NCBI GenBank assembly: GCA_026785865.1
Contig: JAJAZG010000309.1
Span: 1-13,140, forward strand
From: Pseudanabaena sp. CAN_BIN31
Lineage (GTDB): Bacteria > Cyanobacteriota > Cyanobacteriia > Pseudanabaenales > Pseudanabaenaceae
Length of the DNA: 13,140 bases
Reading direction: 5' to 3'
Under the pieces are notes generated by a model that was not told the origin of the DNA, made no database searches, and saw only the letters and a list, made by a program, of their open reading frames with translations. Both the position numbers and the translations under genes were made by a program. Shown here in pieces: positions 6,339 through 13,140 of this stretch (position 1 is its first letter; every line of letters starts with the position of its first letter).

Positions 6339-7748
6339 TTACAAGCGATCGCAACTGAGCAAACCCCTAGGATCAAATTTCTGCTGAATCTTAACCATCA
6401 GATCCCGTGCATTACCACGATAGCCCCAGACATTTTCGAGATTACTAGAGCCTTGCCCTAGAGTCGCATTGTTAAATTTCAATGCATGGGGCGCTTCAAG
6501 AATGCTCAAGAATCCACTATGTGATTCAGCGATACTTCGTACTTTCTTGATCTGTATGGCGATCGCACCTAAATTCTGTAAATCCTCCACGCGCAAAACG
6601 CCTAAACCACTGCCAGTATGTATTTGCAAATAATAGGATTGATCCTCAAAAATTTGTTCACATTCCTGTAAAAATGACACGCTAGCCGATGGCAAGATGC
6701 CTAGCTTACAAACAAGATGATTATTCTCAGCAGGTTCGGCAAGATTACGAAGCTCATCTTGCCAAATCAAAATCTCTAACAATTCCCAAAATTCTTGAGC
6801 CTCGCCCAGCATCTGCACTTCTAAATTTAGTTCCTTAGCAAGCATTGCCATGCGATCGCACTGCTCGATCGCACTAGCTTTAAGACTGGAAAATTGCAGC
6901 ACTAAGCCGATACCATCACCTAAACCCAAGTCGGCGATCGCAGTTGCTGATAATAAGTCGCAAGCCGTGGGTGTAAGCACCGACGTACTAATTTTTTGCC
7001 ATGCTGAGGCGATCGCCGCAGCCGCACCTGTAACCACCACAATTTGGGTGTATTCAGGCAAAGGATAAAGGCGAAACGTAATGCTCGAAGCAATGCCCAA
7101 AGTTCCGTAAGAACCTGTTAATAATTTCATCAGATCGTAGCCCGCTACATTTTTGACCACGCGCCCACCCGCCTTGACCACTTCGCCATCGGCACGCACA
7201 AACTCAATCCCCAAACACATATCACGCACACTGTTATAGCGATGTCGCAACGAACCCGCACTACCCGTTGCCAAAATGCCGCCAATCGTCGCGTTAGCCG
7301 TATAAGGAGGGTTGATCGCTAAAAATTGTCCTTCCTTTGCTAAGACTGTTTGCAAATCTTGATACTTTACTCCCGACTCAACTGTGACTGTCAGGTCGCC
7401 AACACAATGTTCAATCACGCGATTTAACTTCGATGTACTGATCGACACATCCGCTCGACTCACTAATCCGCCCCAGTCTAGTTTGGTCGCATTGCCAAAG
7501 GGTAGCACTCGCAAACGGTGTTCATACGCTAAAGCGATCGCCCTCGATAGTTCGGCAATCGTCTTGGGATAAATTACACAGGCTGGTGCAAGGCTATCAG
7601 GTGCAAGACTGCTGACGATGCGATCGTGCAAATTTGGGGTTAGGCGATCAAATGGAACAACATTATCGACTCCGATCAAGTCAGTGAATAGTGCAATCAG
7701 TTGATTATCAGTTAGTCTCACAAAATTAATATCCGTACATATGGACAT
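6339..7748 (-). CDS. glcE: Glycolate oxidase FAD-binding subunit GlcE
   Basis: I use ATG 7748 (469 aa). An in-frame ATG at 7775 adds MGAARSAAP, which is merely the translation of a palindromic repeat. The sequence carries an FAD-binding PCMH fold at about 56-226: LPFGNATKLDWGG (82-94), NATIGGILATGSAG (152-165) and KNVAGYDLMKLLTGSYGTLG (199-218). A less conserved C-terminal domain follows. GlcE is shorter than GlcD, lacks the full FAD-oxidase C-terminal domain, and works with GlcD and GlcF to oxidise glycolate made by photorespiration. The VVKNVAGYDL segment and total length are typical of GlcE. It lies 36 bp downstream of the kinase gene on the same strand. Its partner glcF is about 5 kb further downstream, beyond the NACHT cassette. 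It has six HIP1 sites, unlike the cassette. Confidence 0.9.
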   Translation of the reverse strand: MSICTDINFVRLTDNQLIALFTDLIGVDNVVPFDRLTPNLHDRIVSSLAPDSLAPACVIYPKTIAELSRAIALAYEHRLRVLPFGNATKLDWGGLVSRADVSISTSKLNRVIEHCVGDLTVTVESGVKYQDLQTVLAKEGQFLAINPPYTANATIGGILATGSAGSLRHRYNSVRDMCLGIEFVRADGEVVKAGGRVVKNVAGYDLMKLLTGSYGTLGIASSITFRLYPLPEYTQIVVVTGAAAAIASAWQKISTSVLTPTACDLLSATAIADLGLGDGIGLVLQFSSLKASAIEQCDRMAMLAKELNLEVQMLGEAQEFWELLEILIWQDELRNLAEPAENNHLVCKLGILPSASVSFLQECEQIFEDQSYYLQIHTGSGLGVLRVEDLQNLGAIAIQIKKVRSIAESHSGFLSILEAPHALKFNNATLGQGSSNLENVWGYRGNARDLMVKIQQKFDPRGLLSCDRL

Positions 7749-7776
7749 GGGAGCCGCACTTCGTGCGGCTCCCATG
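7746..7776. repeat. REP-like palindrome covering the glcE start codon
   Basis: CATGGGAGCCGCAC (7746-7759) and GTGCGGCTCCCATG (7763-7776) are exact reverse complements around a TTC triloop (GAA on the other strand). The left arm contains the likely glcE start ATG, and the outer end creates a second in-frame ATG. The GC-rich core and TTC loop resemble the palindrome at 10385-10437, which suggests a dispersed family. It sits 8 bases beyond the kinase stop and has no T run. Confidence 0.75.
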
Positions 7777-7784
7777 CCTAAATT

Positions 7785-9425
7785 TTAAAATAAACGTTTA
7801 GTGCCATCAGGACGAATTGTCCCCCAATTGGTTTTGGCTAGAGCCAATTGTTCCTCAGAGATCTTCGCGCCTTTCAAATCTGCACCGCAAAGATTTGCGC
7901 TACTTAAATTTGCTTGACTTAGATAAGCACCTTTCAAGTTAGCGCCACTTAAATTTGCGCCCGACAAATCTGCTTTGCTCATATAGGCTGACTGGAGATT
8001 AGCTTCACGCAAATCTGCTAAGATCATCGAAGATCCACCTAAATCAGCCTTGACTAAGACAGCGCGTTGCATTTTAGCTTCGCGCAGATTTGCCCCATTT
8101 AACTTAGCTTGCGATAAATTTGCCCCTTGAAAGCTTGCCCCCGTCAAGTCACTGTTGCAAAAATCTGCCTCAACCAATTTAGAGCGACTCATCACAATCC
8201 CCACAAGCGTAGCGCTACCAAATGCAGCTTTGGTATAGTCTTGGTTAGCAAAATTGCGCTTGCCCTGACCATATTCAACAATCACTCTGCGCCCACCTTT
8301 AATTTCACCAGAGCCGACACGACTAATTCCAATTCCAGCGCGATTACTGCCAGTGGTCATCATGCCGCCATTATCAAATTGAGATCCCTGATTACTACCG
8401 CTATACTTCTGTGTTTGAATGCGTGAGTTGGGTATCTGTGTTGCTGTATTTTTTACGGTGACAGAAGCAGGTGCAGAGGATTGGTAATTTGCGGCGGGTG
8501 TTGTGGCTTTAGGTGGCTCTTCGTTAACACCACCAGATTCTAAAGCTTTTAAAGCTTCTTCCGCCGAGCGAAATCGCTGTGATACCGATTGCTGAAGTAA
8601 TTTATCAAAAACTACTCTCAACCGATCGCTTAGTTTGACTTGTGATTTCCAATTAATCTCACCAGTATAAGGATCGTGGGGTAGGTCTTTAGGCGATCGC
8701 CCTGTCATCAGATAAAGACAACTCATCGCCGTTGCATACAAATCACTAGAGTACACAGGACGCATCGCCATTTGTTCTGGCGGTGCAAACCCTGGCGTAC
8801 CGATCGCAAAATTTGTTAATAAACCACTGGGATCTTCCTCGGCGGATGGTTTATTTACTTGACTAGAAACCGCACCAAAGTCAATAAGTACCAATTGCCC
8901 ATCTTGTTTGCGACGCATGATATTAGCGGGTTTGATATCACGATGGATCACCCCATTTTCGTGCATGAAGCGGAGCGCTGGAAAGATCTCTGTAAGAATT
9001 TTACGAATTTCAATTTCGTTAAATGTACCCCGACGTTCAAATTCTTGTTTTAAAGTTTCGCCATCGACAAACTCTTGAACCAGATAAAAATTATTATCTT
9101 CTTCAAAATAATCTAGTAAGCGCGGAATTTGCGGATGATTGCCGATTTTACCAAGGGTAAAAGCTTCACGCTCAAACAATTCTCGCGCCATTTTGAGCAC
9201 ACTTGCCGACTGAGTATTGGGTCGCAATTGCTTGACCACGCAGGATGGAAACCCAGGAAGCCCTTCATCAGCAGCCAAAAATGTCGCACCAAATCCACCT
9301 TTGCCTAGTGGACGACTGGCTCGATAGCGATTTCGCAGCTTTAAATTAGAACCACAGGAAGCGCAACTAATGGCGAATGGCTCGTTATTCGGATTAGCAC
9401 AGTTCGGATTAACGCAATAACTCAC
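7785..9425 (-). CDS. spkB: SpkB-like serine/threonine kinase with N-terminal Cys motif and pentapeptide repeats
   Basis: I choose GTG 9425 (546 aa) because it makes the protein begin with the SYCVNPNC motif at which, as I recall, Synechocystis SpkB starts. A TTG at 9458 would add 11 residues. Four cysteines (4, 9, 21, 24) form a zinc-ribbon-like motif. The kinase domain runs from about 34 to 290. It shows GKGGFG (41-46), VVK with the ATP-binding Lys65, the HRDIKPAN catalytic loop (161-168, Asp163), DFG (182-184) and APPE (214-217). A low-complexity Ser/Thr/Gly linker covers about 300-390. Pentapeptide repeats of the A(D/N)LxG type run from about 407 to 525, forming a right-handed beta helix likely used for protein contacts. 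No transmembrane segment is seen, so it is cytoplasmic. It reads in the same direction as glcE, 36 bp upstream of it. Confidence 0.92.
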   Translation of the reverse strand: MSYCVNPNCANPNNEPFAISCASCGSNLKLRNRYRASRPLGKGGFGATFLAADEGLPGFPSCVVKQLRPNTQSASVLKMARELFEREAFTLGKIGNHPQIPRLLDYFEEDNNFYLVQEFVDGETLKQEFERRGTFNEIEIRKILTEIFPALRFMHENGVIHRDIKPANIMRRKQDGQLVLIDFGAVSSQVNKPSAEEDPSGLLTNFAIGTPGFAPPEQMAMRPVYSSDLYATAMSCLYLMTGRSPKDLPHDPYTGEINWKSQVKLSDRLRVVFDKLLQQSVSQRFRSAEEALKALESGGVNEEPPKATTPAANYQSSAPASVTVKNTATQIPNSRIQTQKYSGSNQGSQFDNGGMMTTGSNRAGIGISRVGSGEIKGGRRVIVEYGQGKRNFANQDYTKAAFGSATLVGIVMSRSKLVEADFCNSDLTGASFQGANLSQAKLNGANLREAKMQRAVLVKADLGGSSMILADLREANLQSAYMSKADLSGANLSGANLKGAYLSQANLSSANLCGADLKGAKISEEQLALAKTNWGTIRPDGTKRLF

Positions 9426-9538
9426 GGTTGATCGAAAGCCCAAGTAATGGTTGATCAAATCTAGACTTGTTGACAGTTTAATATGTCATTGACCTAAGCA
9501 AACAAAATCATGTTTATGATTAACTCTAGCAAATAAAT

Positions 9539-10258
9539 CTAAAAGTTGTCAGGCATATCAGTATTGGGATACGCTGATGGACGGCTTGTGGGTCTTCGTC
9601 TGCGTCCAGAGGCAGCAGTGTCCTTACCAGAATTCTCAGATTCACTGTTGCGATTTCTAGGGCGATCGCCGTTCATGTCATCACCGCTAGGTCTGGGGCG
9701 ACGCTTCGGGTTGACAGGACTTATATCGCTTTCGTCAATATCAATTACAGAATTATTAACATTGGTTTCACCACGTTCAGGACGGCGGGAACGACGAGAA
9801 TCTGTGGTATCTCCGCGTAGCTCGCTTGCTTCAGCACTATTAGAAATAGAACCACCCATTCGGCGCGATGAGCTGCGATCGCGGCGAGCGCCGATTTCAC
9901 GGGTGGGATCAATTTCCACACGATAATCAGAACCGATTGGTTCTTCATCATCAACTAAAGGGCTAGAGGGCGCACGACGAGCTTGATTTGCTAATGCTTG
10001 GCGCAATACTAAAGACTCTACCGCAAACCAACCTGCAAAGCCCACAACTAGCACTTGAGCTAGCTGCGTGGTAATTTCCATCCGAAAATTAAAAGCTAGC
10101 AAGATGATGCCATAGACCAAGGCGATCGCCGAAAAAAAGATATCGTGGTCGCGGGCTAGCTCAGGACGAAAGTTTCGCACAAAATATAAACCCACGCCTC
10201 CTAAAGCGGCAACAATTGCCAAAAGAATCATTAACGGGTTGCCACCGATGTTGATCAT
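9539..10258 (-). CDS. ycf66: Ycf66 family membrane protein
   Basis: The 239-aa protein has three hydrophobic segments at about 8-28, 40-58 and 64-84. The conserved stretch LYFVRNFRPELARDHDIFF lies between the first two and is diagnostic of the Ycf66 family found in cyanobacteria and some plastids. The C-terminal 140 residues are hydrophilic and low-complexity, rich in Arg, Ser, Asp and Pro, with repeated RRSRR-like clusters, and are probably disordered. The biochemical role of Ycf66 is not established. AGGAGA about 12 bases upstream of ATG 10258 is a slightly distant ribosome binding site. psbX lies upstream on the same strand, with two large palindromes between them. Confidence 0.88.
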   Translation of the reverse strand: MINIGGNPLMILLAIVAALGGVGLYFVRNFRPELARDHDIFFSAIALVYGIILLAFNFRMEITTQLAQVLVVGFAGWFAVESLVLRQALANQARRAPSSPLVDDEEPIGSDYRVEIDPTREIGARRDRSSSRRMGGSISNSAEASELRGDTTDSRRSRRPERGETNVNNSVIDIDESDISPVNPKRRPRPSGDDMNGDRPRNRNSESENSGKDTAASGRRRRPTSRPSAYPNTDMPDNF

Positions 10259-10384
10259 GGCTTTATATTTCTCCTAAGTACCTGAATTATTCGCCGTCAA
10301 TACCAAATGTATTAAGTAGTTGGTGCAAATAGAATATCTCTGTTAGACAGTATAACAATACGACGCAAAGCGATGTCATAGAAG

Positions 10385-10437
10385 CCAGATAATTTTTTGA
10401 AAGTGCCGCTTCGCGGCACTTTCAAAAAATTATCTGG
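10385..10437. repeat. Perfect 25-bp-arm palindrome with TTC loop
   Basis: The 25 bases 10385-10409 are the exact reverse complement of 10413-10437, separated only by TTC. The core is AGTGCCGC-TTC-GCGGCACT, flanked by an A/T-rich extension that also pairs (AATTTTTTG with CAAAAAATT). It lies between psbX and ycf66, and the T run inside the arm could give some termination. The core and loop match the style of the element at 7746-7776. Confidence 0.88.
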
Positions 10438-10443
10438 ATCACT

Positions 10444-10480
10444 CAAAGTAAAAGCTCTGCTTAGCAGAGCTTTTACTTTG
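10444..10480. repeat. Perfect 17-bp-arm palindrome with TTA loop, next to the previous one
   Basis: CAAAGTAAAAGCTCTGC (10444-10460) and GCAGAGCTTTTACTTTG (10464-10480) are exact reverse complements around TTA. It starts six bases after the 25-bp palindrome ends and lies 18 bases beyond the psbX stop. It may therefore act as the 3' stem of psbX mRNA, although no T tract follows on either strand. Confidence 0.85.
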
Positions 10481-10498
10481 TTAAGGCAAGAGTTCAGC

Positions 10499-10618
10499 CT
10501 AACCTCGGCGAACAGTGCGATCTTTGTTGCTAACGATCAACACTGCGGCAAAGATCAGACCAAGAACTACGCCACCTGCGAGAAGGCTGAATAGGAAATT
10601 ACTTAGTGATTGTGTCAT
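10499..10618 (-). CDS. psbX: Photosystem II protein PsbX
   Basis: This 39-aa reading frame starts at ATG 10618 and ends with TAG. It begins MTQSLSNFLFSLLAGG and contains one membrane helix (about 9-29, GGVVLGLIFAAVLIVS), followed by the short basic stroma-facing tail NKDRTVRRG. The SL.NFL.SLL.G.VVLGL pattern and length match cyanobacterial PsbX, a single-helix subunit at the edge of photosystem II near cytochrome b559 that influences quinone exchange. It probably has its own promoter in the 109 bp before it, because the upstream PsiE-family gene ends at 10728. No Shine-Dalgarno is visible. Confidence 0.88.
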   Translation of the reverse strand: MTQSLSNFLFSLLAGGVVLGLIFAAVLIVSNKDRTVRRG

Positions 10619-10727
10619 ATGGGTATGTAGGTAAGATTTTGATATACAGATTAAACATTTAACATAATTTTAGCATCAGGAGATTGAAACTACTTTGACC
10701 TCAAAAACCTATAGCGTGAACTCTTTG

Positions 10728-11201
10728 CTAATGTTTGCGTGTTTGATTTTGGCTACGCACGATCCAGTAACTAATCGATAGTGAAAGCACGGCGATCGCG
10801 AGTCCAGTTAGGTCTCCATCGGCTTTGCTATCAAAGATGACGATCTTACGAGCAACGGCGGTTAGTGCCGTAATAACTACTAGCTCTAGCTGAATTACAT
10901 GCTGACGGAGATATGCGGTGATGTTTTCCATTAGCTCTAAGGCAATCAGCACATTTAGGAACATCCCAAATATTTTAAGTAGCGGCACGGCCAATACTAA
11001 TTTGGGATCAGTAAAAAATAAGCCATAGGTTAAAAATCTAAGCAGATCGAAAAGTGAAACAAAAATTACGAATACTAAGGCGATCGCCATTATTTTAGAA
11101 GCAATATTTTCGATCTTGCCGATCACCTTTAAAAAGCTCTCATCTTTATAGGCGATCGCTAAATAGCGAAATAAATTTACAGCCCGTTGTCTCAATCTCA
11201 T
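10728..11201 (-). CDS. PsiE-family (phosphate-starvation-inducible-like) membrane protein
   Basis: I use ATG 11201 (157 aa); two GTG codons directly upstream would add two residues. The protein has about four membrane helices, near 33-55, 68-90, 97-120 and 132-150. The central stretch LIALELMENITAYLRQHVIQ followed by ITALTAVARKIVIFD matches the PsiE family: an E-x-YLR-H segment, then an aromatic/basic loop before the last helix. In enterobacteria psiE responds to phosphate and cAMP, but the function is unknown and cyanobacterial members are uncharacterised. It is divergent from the LysR regulator with only 78 bp between the start codons, so the two may share a control region. Confidence 0.82.
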   Translation of the reverse strand: MRLRQRAVNLFRYLAIAYKDESFLKVIGKIENIASKIMAIALVFVIFVSLFDLLRFLTYGLFFTDPKLVLAVPLLKIFGMFLNVLIALELMENITAYLRQHVIQLELVVITALTAVARKIVIFDSKADGDLTGLAIAVLSLSISYWIVRSQNQTRKH

Positions 11202-11249
11202 CACCACATCCAGATCACATAATGTATAGAATAAAAGTATATATCAATG

Positions 11250-11281
11250 ATAGAATCATAGAAAATAATCTATGATTCTAT
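11250..11281 (+). promoter_or_regulatory. Perfect 12-bp inverted repeat overlapping the LysR start codon
   Basis: ATAGAATCATAG (11250-11261) and CTATGATTCTAT (11270-11281) are exact reverse complements around AAAATAAT. The right arm includes the first two bases of ATG 11280. It could be an operator for autoregulation, as is usual for LysR genes with a divergent neighbour, or an RNA hairpin hiding the start codon. TAGAAT at 11251-11256 is also a good -10 match, which would make the mRNA nearly leaderless. Confidence 0.65.
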
Positions 11282-12227
11282 GAGTTACCGTTTATCTGAT
11301 TCTCAATTAGCTAATCACATTACCCTGCACCAGTTGCAGGTCTTTGAAGTGGCCGCGCGTCATGGCAGCTATACTCGTGCAGCGGAAGAGCTATTTCTGA
11401 CACAGCCAACTGTCTCGATGCAAATTAAGCATCTCACTAAGGCGATCGGGATGCCTTTGTTTGAGCAAGTGGGTAAAAAACTTTTTTTAACTCAGGCTGG
11501 TCGAGATTTGTTTACGACCTGTCAAGAAATTTTTGGGCGTATATCGCAGTTTGAAATGAGTGTTGCCGACATGAGGGGGCTAAAACAAGGATATTTGAAA
11601 GTTGCGGTGGTAACGACAGCAAAATATGTAATTCCGCGTCTACTTGGTCCTTTTTGCCAGCGTTATCCAGGGGTCGAAATATCTTTGAAGGTAACGAACC
11701 ATAGCGGCGTTTTAAAAAGGTTGTCTGACAATAAAGATGATTTATATATCCTTAGCCAAGTTCCTGACGATCTAGATATTAAATCTTATCCGTTTTTATC
11801 AAATCCATTAGTTGTACTTGCCAATCACGATCATCCCTTGGCGAACGAAAAAAATATTCCTATTCAAAAGTTGGCAGAGCTACCTTTTATTATCAGAGAA
11901 TCAGGATCAGGAACGAGGGCGCGTGTACAGCAACTGTTTAATATCCATAAAGTTGTCCCAAAAGTGAAAATGGAACTTTCTAGTAATGAGGCAATTAAAC
12001 AAGCGATCGCTGGTGGTTTAGGGATCTCGATCTTATCGCGACATACGATCGCTTTAGAGGGATCTTCGGGACAAATTGCGATTTTGGATGTGGAGAATTT
12101 CCCGATTCCTTGTCATTGGTATGTGATTCATCTCGCTGGTAAGCAGCTATCGGTAGTAGCGCAGGCATTTTTGGAGTATTTACAAACTGAGGGTAAGCAA
12201 ATCGCTGAAAATACCGCTTGGCATTAA
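11280..12227 (+). CDS. LysR-type regulator of the CmpR/NdhR (CcmR) group
   Basis: The 315-aa protein has an N-terminal winged helix-turn-helix at about 14-72 (LHQLQVFEVAARHGSYTRAA and LTQPTVSMQIKHL) and a LysR substrate-binding domain at about 100-305. Features shared with cyanobacterial CmpR, NdhR/CcmR and RbcR are KYVIPRLLGPFCQRYPG, IIRESGSGTRARVQQLF and SSNEAIKQAIAGGLGISIL. These regulators control inorganic-carbon uptake or Rubisco genes and sense photorespiratory and carbon metabolites such as 2-phosphoglycolate. Overall it looks closest to CmpR/NdhR, but the exact paralogue cannot be fixed here. There is no Shine-Dalgarno and no later Met before the helix-turn-helix, so ATG 11280 is the only sensible start. 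The gene ends in a strong terminator. Confidence 0.9.
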   Translation: MSYRLSDSQLANHITLHQLQVFEVAARHGSYTRAAEELFLTQPTVSMQIKHLTKAIGMPLFEQVGKKLFLTQAGRDLFTTCQEIFGRISQFEMSVADMRGLKQGYLKVAVVTTAKYVIPRLLGPFCQRYPGVEISLKVTNHSGVLKRLSDNKDDLYILSQVPDDLDIKSYPFLSNPLVVLANHDHPLANEKNIPIQKLAELPFIIRESGSGTRARVQQLFNIHKVVPKVKMELSSNEAIKQAIAGGLGISILSRHTIALEGSSGQIAILDVENFPIPCHWYVIHLAGKQLSVVAQAFLEYLQTEGKQIAENTAWH

Positions 12228-12260
12228 AAAAGACCGATTGCTTTGCAATCGGTCTTTTTT
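12226..12260. terminator. Strong bidirectional intrinsic terminator
   Basis: AAAAAAGACCGATTGC (12226-12241) pairs perfectly with GCAATCGGTCTTTTTT (12245-12260) around a TTT loop. It has a GC-containing stem with A and T tracts on both sides. It overlaps the LysR stop codon and lies 9 bases past the 3' end of the minus-strand tRNA-Cys, so it can serve both. Confidence 0.9.
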
Positions 12261-12269
12261 ATTATTCAA

Positions 12270-12339
12270 GGCGGCACCCAGATTCGAACTGGGGGTGAGA
12301 GTTTTGCAGACTCCTGCCTTACCACTTGGCCATGCCGCC
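12270..12339 (-). tRNA. trnC-GCA: tRNA-Cys (GCA)
   Basis: Read on the minus strand, the 70-nt sequence folds as a full cloverleaf. The acceptor stem is GGCGGCA/TGCCGCC and the D-arm GCCAAGTGGTAAGGC. The anticodon stem-loop GGAGT-CTGCAAA-ACTCT carries GCA, and the T-arm is CCCAG-TTCGAAT-CTGGG. CCA is not encoded. The variable loop is short (CACC), as is usual for this tRNA. Confidence 0.96.
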
Positions 12340-12411
12340 GCACGAGGAACAATTATAGCAAACTAGGGTAGTTAGTTGCAAACGGTATGTGGAGGTTTTA
12401 GCTAAGCTAAA

Positions 12412-13005
12412 TCAGCGATTTGAGATTTCGTTGCTAAAATCTTGGATTTTCTTGAATTTATAAAAATCTACGATCGCACCCCAGATCGCCGATCCAGTCT
12501 CAGGATCTACGCCGCGATCGCCACTCCAAAAACTATTCGCGGTCACTTCAAAACCTAAAATAACCTGTCGCGACTCATTTAAATATTGAAAGCAACATTT
12601 CGCATCCGATGGCATTGTGGCTTTGTAGCAACCATTCGCAAAATCAACATCTAATAAGCATCCTGCGAGATGCTCGATATCATTGATTGTGACTTGATTG
12701 AGGCGATCGCGATCTTTTCCTGCCCCAGCCCATACACTTGGATCTTTAAAGCCCCAATATTTAACTTGGATCTTGCCATCGGTTTCAATGAATTGCAGAA
12801 TGCGCTGACGATAGGGGCGATCGCTTTTGAGGATATTAGCTTGCTCAGCAAACAAAGCAACTCCTCCCAAAACTTCATAGGGAATTGGTCGTTGCCACCA
12901 GATCAAATTCACAAACCAGATCGGTTGATCGAGCGCTTGCTCGCGGTTACTAAATTCACCAGACATCCAAGAAGTAAGCGTTAAGAGTTTATTGGCAATA
13001 TTCAT
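12412..13005 (-). CDS. CpcT/CpeT family phycobiliprotein chromophore lyase
   Basis: The 197-aa protein has the family hallmarks. WMSGEFSNREQA lies near 13-24, IWFVNLIWWQRPIP near 29-42, and GGVALFAEQANILKSDRPYRQRI near 47-69. The C-terminal block GDRGVDPETGSAIWGAIVDFYKF follows near 161-183. CpcT/CpeT enzymes are T-type lyases that attach bilins to a beta-subunit cysteine of phycocyanin or phycoerythrin. The length is normal for the family (about 190-210). CpcT and CpeT cannot be told apart without alignment. It starts six bases after the stop of the upstream same-strand gene, so the two are probably co-transcribed. tRNA-Cys lies 72 bp downstream. Confidence 0.85.
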   Translation of the reverse strand: MNIANKLLTLTSWMSGEFSNREQALDQPIWFVNLIWWQRPIPYEVLGGVALFAEQANILKSDRPYRQRILQFIETDGKIQVKYWGFKDPSVWAGAGKDRDRLNQVTINDIEHLAGCLLDVDFANGCYKATMPSDAKCCFQYLNESRQVILGFEVTANSFWSGDRGVDPETGSAIWGAIVDFYKFKKIQDFSNEISNR

Positions 13006-13011
13006 CTTGCT

Positions 13012-13140
13012 TTATGCAGCGCTAGCCATAAGTCGAACTGTGGGGCGATCGGCACAAGTTGGCATACGAAAATAACTCATGGGTAATGTGACAACCGCAA
13101 CAGTATTACCAAGCATATCGAAAAACTCTACGCTATAACC
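13012..13140 (-). CDS. C-terminal end of a small hypothetical protein, cut by the window edge
   Basis: The last 42 codons of a minus-strand gene are visible, ending in TAA at 13012. They begin GYSVEFFDMLGNTVAVVTLP and end in DRPTVRLMASAA. The VEFFD..GNT.AV.TLP pattern is one I associate with small cyanobacterial DUF4926-like (KOW/SH3-like) proteins, but the rest is outside the window. The six-base gap to the lyase gene suggests one operon. Confidence 0.68.
   Translation of the reverse strand, partial: GYSVEFFDMLGNTVAVVTLPMSYFRMPTCADRPTVRLMASAA

Noticed and set aside
6149..6376. 75-aa minus-strand reading frame before the glcE end
   Set aside because: It overlaps the glcE stop region in another frame, lacks a signal for translation, and shows no recognisable domain.
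9506..9521. Possible terminator AATCAT-GTTT-ATGATT after ycf66
   Set aside because: The 6-bp AT-rich stem is too weak, although a short T-rich stretch follows on the minus strand.
9546..9926. 126-aa plus-strand reading frame opposite ycf66
   Set aside because: Antisense of the Arg/Ser-rich tail of Ycf66; low-complexity sequence and no ribosome binding site.
10397..10594. 65-aa plus-strand reading frame
   Set aside because: It begins inside the two palindromes and runs antisense through psbX, which is a clear family match.
12226..12412. tRNA-Cys as an integration site for an island
   Set aside because: The flanking genes are ordinary cyanobacterial genes and no repeated tRNA 3' end was found in the window; the accessory cassette is 6 kb away.
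12670..12984. 104-aa plus-strand reading frame inside the lyase gene
   Set aside because: Antisense of a well-conserved CpcT/CpeT gene.
1..13140. CRISPR array, insertion sequence or integrase
   Set aside because: No regularly spaced repeats, no transposase-like or recombinase-like protein on either strand, and no terminal repeats flanking the cassette were seen.

Overview
The window comes from a cyanobacterium. It carries psbX (photosystem II), a Ycf66 protein, a CpcT/CpeT-type bilin lyase, an SpkB-like kinase with pentapeptide repeats and a CmpR/NdhR-like LysR regulator. It also has 23 exact copies of the cyanobacterial octamer GCGATCGC (HIP1). The gene set and the TTC-loop palindromes suggest a filamentous or Pseudanabaena-like lineage, but that placement is a guess.

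Layout. 1-1384 (minus) is glcF, the iron-sulfur subunit of glycolate oxidase, cut by the window edge. 1426-2618 (minus) holds two orphan genes: a small two-helix membrane protein and a protein made of two near-identical ribbon-helix-helix-like units. 2952-6280 (plus) is an accessory cassette: a 60-aa peptide with a hydrophobic tail, a 14-bp hairpin, a 69-aa protein, a perfect 15-bp hairpin, an 825-aa NACHT (STAND) NTPase and a 52-aa peptide with a signal-like N terminus. 6339-7748 (minus) is glcE, the FAD subunit of glycolate oxidase, and 7785-9425 (minus) is the SpkB-like kinase. 9539-10618 (minus) is ycf66 and psbX, separated by two very long palindromes. 10728-11201 (minus) is a PsiE-family membrane protein, divergent from the LysR regulator at 11280-12227 (plus). 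Then come a shared bidirectional terminator, tRNA-Cys(GCA) (minus), a CpcT/CpeT lyase (minus) and the end of one more gene (minus).

How the genes may work together. GlcE and GlcF are subunits of one enzyme, but here they lie about 5 kb apart on the same strand. The space between them holds the opposite-strand NACHT cassette plus two orphan genes. The cassette has few HIP1 sites, two in about 3.4 kb, against roughly one per 440 bp outside the 2481-6344 interval. This fits an acquired island placed in a photorespiratory locus. NACHT proteins of this architecture (short N-terminal helical domain, NACHT, novel C-terminal sensor) are related to bacterial NLR-like anti-phage proteins. A defence or conflict role is therefore the leading hypothesis, and the small neighbours are candidate partners, regulators or toxic products. 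No transposase, integrase or CRISPR array is visible.
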